NCBI GenBank assembly: GCA_002256005.1
Contig: NKIQ01000003.1
Span: 1-64,000, forward strand
DNA: 64,000 nucleotides
From: Alphaproteobacteria bacterium PA4
GTDB lineage: Bacteria > Pseudomonadota > Alphaproteobacteria > Sphingomonadales > Sphingomonadaceae
Reading direction: 5' to 3'
The position numbers and the translations under genes are program-made. The notes under the pieces are model-generated. The model ran no database searches and was not told the DNA's origin. It saw only the letters and a program-made list of their open reading frames with translations. Shown piece after piece: positions 55,107 through 62,737 of this stretch (positions within the stretch are counted from its first letter, which is position 1; each line of letters starts with the position of its first letter).

Positions 55107-55771
55107 CAGCGCAACAACCGCGGCAGCAGCAGCCGGGCCATGCCGGCAATGCCCAGCACGGCGCCGCCATACCAGATGGTCACATAGAGCGGATCGTCAT
55201 GGTTGCAGTGAAAGGCAAAGACAAAGGCGCCGAGTCCGGCCGCGGCCAGGCCGGCAGCCAGCGCCGAGCGTTCCGGCCGGGTGCTGGCGCCATGCTTGAC
55301 GAAGCGGGCCAGCACGAGCAGCGGTGCCAGCGACAGCAGCAGCACATTGGCGAGGCAATCAAGACCATCGCGCCAATCGAGCCGGGCCAGCAGCGCCGCC
55401 GCGCCCGAAGCACCGGCATCGATCAGCCACCCGGAGGCGAGCGCCAGCGGCACCACCAGCGCCAGCCCGCGCCACAGCCAGGCAAGGCGTGGCGCGCGGG
55501 TGATGGCGGGGTCGAGCGACAGCAGCGCCGCAGCCATGGCGAGGCTGGCGATGCTGCCCATGGTCAGCGTCTTCCACCAGAACATCGGCGACTGCATCGC
55601 CTGTGGCATATCGGGCCGCAGACCGCGCAGCGCGGCATAGATCAGGATTTCGGCGAACACGAGGCCGGCGACCAGCGCCACTTCCCGCGTCCAGCGCCGC
55701 GGCTGCACCGGGTGCAGGTCGGCCACCAGCGCGTCGATCAACGGATCGGCGGGGTGAAGGTCAATCGGCAT
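55103..55771 (-). CDS. nrsF: NrsF-family (DUF1109) membrane anti-sigma factor
   Basis: 222 residues, six hydrophobic segments. Conserved marks are WWKTLTMGSI, two cysteines, Cys139 in WRDGLDCLANVL and Cys189 in FAFHCNHDDPLYVTIWYG. In Caulobacter two NrsF cysteines sense chromium or cadmium and release sigma-F, as I recall it. Overlaps the sigma gene end by 11 bases and AraC by 4. Expected to hold the sigma factor at the inner membrane until metal or thiol stress. Confidence 0.92.
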   Translation of the reverse strand: MPIDLHPADPLIDALVADLHPVQPRRWTREVALVAGLVFAEILIYAALRGLRPDMPQAMQSPMFWWKTLTMGSIASLAMAAALLSLDPAITRAPRLAWLWRGLALVVPLALASGWLIDAGASGAAALLARLDWRDGLDCLANVLLLSLAPLLVLARFVKHGASTRPERSALAAGLAAAGLGAFVFAFHCNHDDPLYVTIWYGGAVLGIAGMARLLLPRLLRW

Positions 55772-56309
55772 CGGGATGGCTTTCGATGATCTGGGCGAGG
55801 CGGCCGAGGCCGCGATGGATATTGACCTTGACCAGCGCCGGCGACTGCCCGGTGCGGGCTGCGGCTTCCTCGATCGACAGGCCGTCGAGCTTGACCAACC
55901 GGATGACTTCGGCCTGCGCCGGTTTCAGGTTGAGCAACAGCCCGGTCAGCGCAGCGGCGCTTGTGACGGCGGCTTCATGGTCGGGGGTCGACAGGGTTTC
56001 GGGCAGTTCGTCAGCGGCGTGCCGGCCGGCGGCGCGCAGGCGATCGACCCATTTATAGCGGGCAATGCCGGCCAGCCAGGGGCCGAAAGGGCGCGACGGA
56101 TCCCAGGTGTGGCGCTTGGCATGGATGGCGAGCAGCGTGTCCTGCACGGCATCCTCGACCGAAGACGGCGGCAAACGGCGACGGAAATAGCGCAGCAGCC
56201 AGGGGCGCAGCTCGGCGAGCAGGCGGCGATAGGGGGCGGCCTCGCCGGCCTGCGCCGCCGCCATCATCCGCCCCCAGCCGTGCGGATCGAGATCTGCCGC
56301 GTCATTCAT
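55761..56309 (-). CDS. ECF RNA polymerase sigma factor, NrsF-controlled type
   Basis: 182 residues from ATG 56309; the open frame to 56450 runs through the promoter and is rejected. Region 2: VEDAVQDTLLAIHAKRHTWD and FGPWLAGIARYKWVDRLR. Region 4: LKPAQAEVIRLVKLDGLSIE and EAAARTGQSPALVKVNIHRG. The paired downstream DUF1109 gene and the promoter motif identify it as a sigma-F-like factor, probably autoregulated. Confidence 0.92.
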   Translation of the reverse strand: MNDAADLDPHGWGRMMAAAQAGEAAPYRRLLAELRPWLLRYFRRRLPPSSVEDAVQDTLLAIHAKRHTWDPSRPFGPWLAGIARYKWVDRLRAAGRHAADELPETLSTPDHEAAVTSAAALTGLLLNLKPAQAEVIRLVKLDGLSIEEAAARTGQSPALVKVNIHRGLGRLAQIIESHPDAD

Positions 56310-56437
56310 CGTTGCTATTACGCTAACGATTGCAAGCGCACGCGCATAGACCGGCGCCGGGCCGGGATGACAGGCCGCCCTCGCCATCATTGCGAATTCG
56401 TGCCGGAGATTGCGCAGCAGCAGGTCATCCCTGCAGG

Positions 56438-56463
56438 TTCGGCGCTGCAACCCAAAAGGTTAC
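56438..56463 (-). promoter_or_regulatory. Predicted autoregulatory promoter of the sigma operon
   Basis: On the minus strand GTAACC (56463-56458), exactly 16 bases, CGAA (56441-56438), about 130 bases before the sigma ATG. Identical in both boxes and spacing to the site at 52955. Other GTAACC sites in the window (near 15168, 39290, 48098, 51140 and 54040) lack CGAA at this spacing. Confidence 0.75.
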
Positions 56464-56480
56464 AGCGCGCCCTGCCGCGT

Positions 56481-57899
56481 TCAGGCGCCGGTCAGGATGC
56501 GATCGACCAGCTGTTTCACCGTCGGCACGAAACCGTTGGAATAGAAGGGGTCCTTGGCGAAACGGAAGGCCGAATGGCCACCGAACATCAGATTCTGCTC
56601 GGTATCGCCGCCATGGGCGATGTCCTGCAGGGTCTTCTGGATGCAGAAGCTGCGCGGATCGGCGAGGCGACCGGTCGAGTTGGTTTCATTGTCCGCCCAG
56701 CTCGAGAAGCTGCACTGCGACAGGCAGCCCATGCAATCGCTCTGATCCTTGCGGATCGTCGCCTTTTCGGCCGGCGTGACGAACACCAAAGTATTGTCCG
56801 GCGTCTTCAGCGCGTCGGTATGGCCCGCACCAAACCATTCGCGGGCGCGCAGCAGATCGTCGCGGGTGACATAATAATTCTTCCGGCCGACGCCGACATC
56901 GAGCAGGAACTGGTGATCGCCGCTCGCCGTCGTCGAAAAGGCGATCTGGCGCTCGGAGCGGGCCTCGAGGTTGCGCAGGAAGGGGTTGCGCACCGCGCTG
57001 GAATAGAAACCCGTCGGCGAGAATTTGTGCAGCAGGATGTCGCCTTCCTCCAGCGTCATCAGCCGCGCCTTCCAGGCGTCGGGGATCGGGCTTTCCTGGG
57101 TCAGCAGCGGCCTGGTGCCGAACTGGAAGACGATCTGGCCGAGCTCGGGATTGTCGATCCAGTCGGTCCATTCGTTCAGCGCCCAGACGCCGCCGGCCAT
57201 GACGATCGGCACCGAATCGGCGATGCCGGCCTCGCGCATCGTGGCGCGCAGGTCGCGGACTCGGGGCAGCGGATCCTGCGGCACGCGCGGATCTTCGGCA
57301 TTGGACAGGCCATTATGGCCGCCGGCAAGCCAGGGGTCTTCATAGACCACCGCGCCCAGCCATTCCGACGCCTTGGAATAGGCGCGCTTCCACAGCGCGC
57401 GAAAGGCGCGGGCGCTGCTGATGATCGGATAATAATGCACGCCGTGATGTGCGGCGATTTCGGACAGCTTGTAGGGCATGCCGGCGCCGCAGGTGACGCC
57501 ATTGACCAGGCCCCGGGTGCGTGACAGCACGCCTTCCAGCACGCGCTGGGCGCCGCCCATTTCCCAAAGCACGTTGATGTTGAGCGCGCCCAGGCCGCGC
57601 GACAGTTCCGATGCCGCCATGTCATAGGCGCGCTGCACCTGCTGCACGGCGCCTTCGATGGCATATTCGACCAGCTCCTCGTGCCGGTCACGGCGGCTGA
57701 GCGAGCGGTAGATCTGCGGGATGATGCGACCGGTGGCATCATAGCTGTCGGCGTTGACGGCGGAGATGGTGCCGACACCGCCGGCCAGTGCCCAGGCACC
57801 CGACGACAGATGGTTGGTCGCGGCGACGCCCTTGCCGCCTTCCACCAGCGGCCAGACTTCGCGCCCGCCCATGACAATCTGTTTGAGACCGTTCAGCAT
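56481..57899 (-). CDS. NAD(P)H-dependent flavin oxidoreductase, nitronate monooxygenase family
   Basis: 472 residues from ATG 57899 (frame open to 57941; family starts LNGLKQIVMGGREVWPL). FMN-binding TIM barrel with GGKGVAATNHLSSGAWALAGG, GVTCGAGMPYKLSEIA and VMAGGVWALNEW. The C-terminal ~130 residues carry SDCMGCLSQCSFSSW and SFCIQKTLQD, a cysteine set beyond classical nitronate monooxygenase that may bind a metal or iron-sulfur cluster. Substrate unknown. Confidence 0.88.
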   Translation of the reverse strand: MLNGLKQIVMGGREVWPLVEGGKGVAATNHLSSGAWALAGGVGTISAVNADSYDATGRIIPQIYRSLSRRDRHEELVEYAIEGAVQQVQRAYDMAASELSRGLGALNINVLWEMGGAQRVLEGVLSRTRGLVNGVTCGAGMPYKLSEIAAHHGVHYYPIISSARAFRALWKRAYSKASEWLGAVVYEDPWLAGGHNGLSNAEDPRVPQDPLPRVRDLRATMREAGIADSVPIVMAGGVWALNEWTDWIDNPELGQIVFQFGTRPLLTQESPIPDAWKARLMTLEEGDILLHKFSPTGFYSSAVRNPFLRNLEARSERQIAFSTTASGDHQFLLDVGVGRKNYYVTRDDLLRAREWFGAGHTDALKTPDNTLVFVTPAEKATIRKDQSDCMGCLSQCSFSSWADNETNSTGRLADPRSFCIQKTLQDIAHGGDTEQNLMFGGHSAFRFAKDPFYSNGFVPTVKQLVDRILTGA

Positions 57900-58049
57900 G
57901 ACAATCCGATCAACACCCGACAGCGCCCCCGCATCGGCCAAGGGCCTATTGGGGGAAGAACGGGGCCAAGCGCAAGGCGTTGCATGGCCGCAGGCCGGCT
58001 TTTGTCGCGCCTGTGCGGCGCCAACGGTCGATTTTGCCGGTTTCGGCGC

Positions 58050-58379
58050 CTATGCTGCAGGGGCCGCCAGCGCCTGCCGCCAGCGCCGCAGCGCGTCGCG
58101 CAACTGGCTGGACAGGATGATGGGGTCGTCTTCCTCGGCGAGTGCCTCGATGATTTCGAAGCGGAAGGCCTCTTCGCCATGCGTGTTCCAGGCCGCCTGC
58201 AGGGCGCGATTGGCATGGCTGCCATGGCGCAGCGTGAACCAGTGGCGGTTCTGGACGCCGGTCGTATCGGGGGACTGGCCCAGCCAGACGCCGCCGTCCG
58301 GCGCGCGAATGGCATAGATGCCGGGGGCGGGCTTGCGCTCCTTCCAGCGCTGGACGGCGGCCTTGCGATCGATGCTCAT
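58050..58379 (-). CDS. GIY-YIG nuclease family protein
   Basis: 109 residues from ATG 58379 (a start at 58391 is possible). PGIYAIRAPDGGVWLGQSPD is the GIY-YIG sheet, then NRHWFTLRHGSHANRALQAAW and EEAFRFEIIEAL. Small stand-alone form found in sphingomonads. Role unknown. Shares a palindromic promoter region with the divergent DUF2239 gene. Confidence 0.85.
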   Translation of the reverse strand: MSIDRKAAVQRWKERKPAPGIYAIRAPDGGVWLGQSPDTTGVQNRHWFTLRHGSHANRALQAAWNTHGEEAFRFEIIEALAEEDDPIILSSQLRDALRRWRQALAAPAA

Positions 58380-58396
58380 GGCTCTGTCCATATTTT

Positions 58397-58437
58397 ATCC
58401 GGGTATAATTGACAATCATGATTTTTACCCGGATGAT
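58397..58437. promoter_or_regulatory. Back-to-back promoters with an inverted repeat, GIY-YIG / DUF2239
   Basis: Rightward TTGACA (58409-58414), 17 bases, GATGAT (58432-58437). Leftward TTGTCA (58415-58410), 17 bases, TATGGA. Arms ATCCGGGTA (58397-58405) and TACCCGGAT (58426-58434) each fall inside one promoter spacer. AT-rich against its surroundings. The rightward -10 ends only 6 bases before ATG 58444, so that transcript would be nearly leaderless. Confidence 0.7.
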
Positions 58438-58443
58438 AAAAAC

Positions 58444-58989
58444 ATGATGACCGACACCTACAGCGCCTTTGACGGCACCACTCTGCTTGCCACCGGCACG
58501 CGCCCCGAAACCGCAGCGGCGCTGCATGCCGCCATGGCGAACGCCGCCGCCGGGCCGCTGCTGCTGTTCCGCCATCAGGACGGCGCCGTCGTCGATCTCG
58601 ATCTGCGCGGCAGCCTGGCCGAAACGCTCGCCCGGCTCGAAGCGCCGGCGCCGGCACCGGCGCGCGGGCGCCCGAAACTGGGCGTGGTGGCGCGCGAGGT
58701 GACGCTGCTGCCGCGGCATTGGGATTGGCTGGCGACACAGCCGGGCGGCGCTTCGGTGGCGCTGCGCAAGCTGGTCGATGCCGCCCGCCGCGACGATGCC
58801 GGCGAACGGCGACAGCGCCGCGATGCCGGCTATCGCTTCATGGCGGCCATCGCCGGCGACCTGCCGGGGTTCGAGGCCGCGTCGCGTGCGCTGTTTGCGG
58901 CGGACAAGACAGGGCTGTCTGCCGCCATGTCCGACTGGCCGGCCGGTATTCGCGCAGTGCTGACCGCCATCGCCGGTGATCCGGCATGA
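58444..58989 (+). CDS. DUF2239 family protein
   Basis: 181 residues from ATG 58444 (58447 also possible). TDTYSAFDGTTLLATGTRPE, LLLFRHQDGAVVDLDLRGSL, RGRPKLGVVAREVTLLPRHW, DWLATQPGGASVALRKLVD and a Met/Ala C-terminal helix fit DUF2239, whose middle resembles a ribbon-helix-helix-like DNA-binding segment. Function not known. Possibly represses its own palindromic promoter together with the GIY-YIG gene. Confidence 0.88.
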   Translation: MMTDTYSAFDGTTLLATGTRPETAAALHAAMANAAAGPLLLFRHQDGAVVDLDLRGSLAETLARLEAPAPAPARGRPKLGVVAREVTLLPRHWDWLATQPGGASVALRKLVDAARRDDAGERRQRRDAGYRFMAAIAGDLPGFEAASRALFAADKTGLSAAMSDWPAGIRAVLTAIAGDPA

Positions 58990-59132
58990 GCGTCCATCTC
59001 GAACCGGAGCCAGCTGCTGCTATCGGCAGCGTCGCCGGATGATGTGCCGAAGGTTGCGGCGGCTGATTCGCGGTTGCGCCTTTGCGCCTTGCAGACTTGA
59101 CGATCCCCGTCCCGAAATCGATTGACGGGAGA

Positions 59133-59723
59133 ATGACCGCCTATCCGCCATTGCCCCTACTGGTCAGTTTTGCGGCGGGAACTGTCGGGGATTGGTACAT
59201 CGATCGCATCATGGCCGTCACCGGACCGGGCCTCGCCATGGCGCCGCGCCTCCACGTCACCCAGGCAGCCGCGGACACGGCGCCGGCCGAAACCGGTGCA
59301 CAATGGCAATTGTCGGGCTTCACCAGCAACCTGCGCTACACCGAACGCGCCGAACGGACCGCACTCGATGCACACTCCGCAGCTTTGGCGCGTCCCGACG
59401 CGCGGTTGGCGGCGCTGATCCCTATTCGCAAATCACCGGCCTGGTGGGCGCTGGCCCAGGATGAACGTCGCGCGATCTTTGCCGCGCAATCGCAGCATAT
59501 CGCCATTGGTATGGATTATCTGCCGGGCGTTGCCCGCCGCCTGCACCATTGCCGCGACATCGGCGGTGCGTTCGATTTTCTGACCTGGTTCGAATATGCG
59601 CCAGCCGATGAAGGCGCCTTTGACGAGATGTTGCTGCGCCTGCGCGCCACGCCGGAATGGGATTTCGTCGATCGCGAAGTCGATGTGCGTTTGACGCGGG
59701 CCGCGCATTCGACGGCTGGATGA
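59133..59723 (+). CDS. Chlorite-dismutase family protein
   Basis: 196 residues from ATG 59133, with GGGAG just upstream. An upstream TTG at 59082 is rejected. IPIRKSPAWWALAQDERRAI, SQHIAIGMDYLPGVARRLHH (proximal His region), FDFLTWFEYAPADEGAFDEM and EWDFVDREVDVRLTR match the short Cld/HemQ-like branch of sphingomonads. No distal Arg could be assigned by eye. Heme-related or unknown role. Confidence 0.85.
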   Translation: MTAYPPLPLLVSFAAGTVGDWYIDRIMAVTGPGLAMAPRLHVTQAAADTAPAETGAQWQLSGFTSNLRYTERAERTALDAHSAALARPDARLAALIPIRKSPAWWALAQDERRAIFAAQSQHIAIGMDYLPGVARRLHHCRDIGGAFDFLTWFEYAPADEGAFDEMLLRLRATPEWDFVDREVDVRLTRAAHSTAG

Positions 59724-59931
59724 GCGGGACCGACGATTTCTGATCTGCACGTCGGGCTCGCCCAGATGGCACCGGTCCATTTCGATCGCCCCGGCCATTG
59801 TTCGCGGCCGGATGTGACGCAATTGACCGTCAATCGCCAGCGCCAGTCGATCGCGCCTGTCCTGGGCGATCCCGGCGCAAGACCTCGATTGCGCTTCGGG
59901 AGTGTCGCTACCAGCCGCTCCCCCCGCCCGG

Positions 59932-61443
59932 TCAGACGGCGTGCCAGGCCTGCAGCCCATCATCGCTGACGCTGACCCGGCCCGGCAGTCCGACCGGTGA
60001 GGCGTCCAGTGATAGCAGCGTCGCCAGCAGGTCGGCGTCGGCCATGGCGACCTTGCCATAGACGCGGCTGCCGTCCGGCGTCAGGCCGATGACGCTGGCC
60101 GTGGCGGGGGCGCCGTCGCGGTCGAAGACGACACTGAACGTCTCGATGCGCGCCGGGCCGGCATAGGCGGCATCAAAGGCCGGCACCGGGCCGCGCCGCG
60201 CCTCGGCATCGTCCTGAACATCCTTGGGCAGCATCAGATTGGCCGCGGCGGTGGGGCCGCAGCCGACGACCAGCGCGTGATGCTTGGTGACATAGCCGCC
60301 CTGGCCATAGAGCAGCGCACTCGTCGCCGGCGCGGCACGCAGCGAGCGCACCATCGCACAGGCCGACTGCAGCATGTAGCAATTGAGCCCGGCACCGGCA
60401 AAGCTCAACCCGCCGGTGACGCTCAAGGGCGCATCCGCCGCCAGCCCCAGCGTGCGCCGCGCCATCTTCGGCACGGTCGGGAAGCAGGAGTAGAGCTCGA
60501 CGCGGTCGAAACCGCTGCCATTGCTCTCGGCGATGCGCATGGCCTGGGCCAGCACCGCATCCTGCGCGACCGAATGGGTGAACTGGTCGCGTGCCAGATA
60601 GTCCATCGGCTCGGCCGCGGCGGCACCGCCATGGATGTACACGATGCGATCTTCCGGCACGCCGGCGGCGCGGGCCAGTGCCAGCGTCGTCATCAGCACG
60701 GCGCCGGCCTGGTTGACCGTATTGTTGGCGACCATGCGCTTCGTATAGGGCCAGGCGATCATGCGATTGTCAGGCGTAGCCGCGATGATTTCGGCGGCGC
60801 TGAACGCCTTGCGGCCCCAGGCGTGGGGGTTGGCGGCGGCGACGGCGGAAATCGCCTGATAGGTGGCGCCGCTTTCGGCCAGCGCCTGTTCGGGGGTCAG
60901 CCCCCAGGCGGCGGTGGTGGCGTTTTCATACAGCGGGTAGATGTGCACCGGCTGGAAGATGCCGTGCCGCATGGCCATCGGCGTCACATGATCGGTGGGG
61001 ATGATCGGATTTTCCGGGCTCTTGGCGGGCGACGTCCAGGGCAGTTCGATGCCGGCGGCCTTGGCCTTGCCGACGGCATTGGCTGCCTCGCCGCCGGTGA
61101 CCACCGCCACCAGGCTGTTGCCGTTCATGATCCGGAGCGCCGCCTCGTGCAGCCGCGTCGTCGCGGTTTCGCCGCCGACCTGGCCATAGACCGCCCGCGC
61201 CGGGTTGATGCCCAACCGCTCGGTCAGCCGCGCCGCGACCCGGTCATAGCGCCAGGAAATCAGGTGGATGATGTCGAGCGAATCGATGCGGTCGAGCCAG
61301 CCACCCCCGGCATCGGAATCGGCGGCGCGCACCGCCTCGGCCATCAGCGCCAGCGGCTCCAGCGCCAGTGCCGGGTCGCTCGGGCGATCGTTGAATTCCC
61401 CCACCCCGATGATGACAGGCGTGCGATCGGCAGGCAGCGGCAT
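59932..61443 (-). CDS. Thiolase-like protein (SCP2-type, TLP1-like) without the usual nucleophile
   Basis: 503 residues. Thiolase fold: TPVIIGVGEFNDRPSDPALA, GQVGGETATTRLHEAALRIM, VTGGEAANAVGKA, ELYSCFPTVPKMA and TGGLSFAGAGLNCYMLQSAC. Where degradative thiolases carry the acylated cysteine, this has GGET, so the normal mechanism is absent. Long C-terminal domain with RIETFSVVFDRDG. Annotated acetyl-CoA acetyltransferase in relatives; true reaction unknown. Confidence 0.85.
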   Translation of the reverse strand: MPLPADRTPVIIGVGEFNDRPSDPALALEPLALMAEAVRAADSDAGGGWLDRIDSLDIIHLISWRYDRVAARLTERLGINPARAVYGQVGGETATTRLHEAALRIMNGNSLVAVVTGGEAANAVGKAKAAGIELPWTSPAKSPENPIIPTDHVTPMAMRHGIFQPVHIYPLYENATTAAWGLTPEQALAESGATYQAISAVAAANPHAWGRKAFSAAEIIAATPDNRMIAWPYTKRMVANNTVNQAGAVLMTTLALARAAGVPEDRIVYIHGGAAAAEPMDYLARDQFTHSVAQDAVLAQAMRIAESNGSGFDRVELYSCFPTVPKMARRTLGLAADAPLSVTGGLSFAGAGLNCYMLQSACAMVRSLRAAPATSALLYGQGGYVTKHHALVVGCGPTAAANLMLPKDVQDDAEARRGPVPAFDAAYAGPARIETFSVVFDRDGAPATASVIGLTPDGSRVYGKVAMADADLLATLLSLDASPVGLPGRVSVSDDGLQAWHAV

Positions 61444-61596
61444 GGAAACCCCCAGGGCAGTGGTGATGATGTGCCGGAGGCCATAGCGGCTGTACGGGCG
61501 CTGCGGAACCGCCCTTGTCGATAGGGGGCTGTCAGAGTGAAGTGGAGCGTCCGGCGGCTGGGGCCGGAGGCACTTTTCTTCAGCGTCTCCAGAGCC

Positions 61597-62178
61597 CTAT
61601 TTCTTCGCCTCGACGATCTGGTTCATCTCGATCGCGGTCCCGTCGGGATCGAAGAAATTGCAGCCCATGACATGAATGTCCGGCCCGCCGTTGCGGCCCG
61701 GATAGATTTGCTCGCGCACGTCCGCCGTCATGGTCACGCCGGGGACCGTCTTGGCCATGTCGCAGCGCTTGGCGGCGTCGTCGGTGTTGAGGATGAGGAC
61801 ATGGCCGCCGGCTTGCAGGCGCTTGGGATAGGGGTCGGCGGCGGGCAGCGGCGGATCGAAATACTGCATCAGGCCGATCCAGCCGATGAAGGGGTCATTG
61901 CCGTTGAGCAGCACCAGCCGCACCTTGTTGCCCGGCACGCCGGCGGGCAGCGCGACGCCGGAGACGGTCAGGCGCTGGTCGTAATTGATCTTCAGCCCGA
62001 TGACGTCGCGATAGAGCTTCAGGCTGTTCTCCATGTCGCGGACGAGGATGGTCAGGCGGCGGACATCGGTGGGCAGGCGCTCGGCGGGGGCCGTCACGCC
62101 GGCCGCGGCCTTGCCGGTGGCGGATTGCGCGACGGCCGGGGTGGCCGCAAGCAGCAGCAGGGCGGCAAATGCCTTCAT
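61597..62178 (-). CDS. Secreted VOC (glyoxalase/bleomycin-resistance) family protein
   Basis: 193 residues from ATG 62178. Signal peptide MKAFAALLLLAATPAVAQ. VOC units: RLTILVRDMENSLKLYRDVIGLKI and FFDPDGTAIEMNQIVE with metal-type His/Glu. Export is uncommon for this fold. Substrate unknown. Confidence 0.88.
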   Translation of the reverse strand: MKAFAALLLLAATPAVAQSATGKAAAGVTAPAERLPTDVRRLTILVRDMENSLKLYRDVIGLKINYDQRLTVSGVALPAGVPGNKVRLVLLNGNDPFIGWIGLMQYFDPPLPAADPYPKRLQAGGHVLILNTDDAAKRCDMAKTVPGVTMTADVREQIYPGRNGGPDIHVMGCNFFDPDGTAIEMNQIVEAKK

Positions 62179-62188
62179 GGCCTTCTCC

Positions 62189-62737
62189 TCAATCGTCCGG
62201 GCCCAGGCTGGGGTCGAGATCGCGGGGGCGGATGAACTGCGCCAGCACGGCGCGGCCGCCATCGACCTGCGCCCAGCGCTCGATATCGAGATCGAGCCGG
62301 GCCAGCGTCGCGGTCGGATATTTCAGCTCGGCCTCCTCGCGCATGCGGCCGCCGGGCGGCACCAGTTCGAGCAGCAGATCCTCGAGGCCGGGGTTGTGGC
62401 CGACGAGCAGGGCATGGTCGTGGTGGGCGTCGAAGCCGGCGATCAGTTCGACCAATGTCGCCGACGACGACAGATAGATGCGCGATTCATAGATCGGCGC
62501 CAGCCGGGCGTGCATGCCGGCCTCCACACCCTCGATGGTCTGGCGGCAGCGCACGGCGGGGGAGGCGGCGACATGGTCGAAATCCGGCATGTCGCCCTTG
62601 TCCTGGGCCTGGCGCAGCCAGCGGCCGACGGTCATCGCGGCGCGGCGACCGCGGTCATTCAGCGGCCGGTCGAAATCGCGCAGCAACGGGTCGTCATAGC
62701 CCGATTTGGCGTGGCGCAGCAGAGTCAGTGTCTTCAC
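62189..62737 (-). CDS. Phosphohistidine phosphatase SixA-like
   Basis: 182 residues. RHG motif at the start (TLTLLRHAKSGYDD), DFDRPLNDRGRRAA, SPAVRCRQTIE and second catalytic His in LLVGHNPGLEDLL. Histidine phosphatase family, SixA type; may dephosphorylate phosphohistidine signalling proteins. Overlaps the helicase gene stop by 4 bases. Confidence 0.92.
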   Translation of the reverse strand: MKTLTLLRHAKSGYDDPLLRDFDRPLNDRGRRAAMTVGRWLRQAQDKGDMPDFDHVAASPAVRCRQTIEGVEAGMHARLAPIYESRIYLSSSATLVELIAGFDAHHDHALLVGHNPGLEDLLLELVPPGGRMREEAELKYPTATLARLDLDIERWAQVDGGRAVLAQFIRPRDLDPSLGPDD

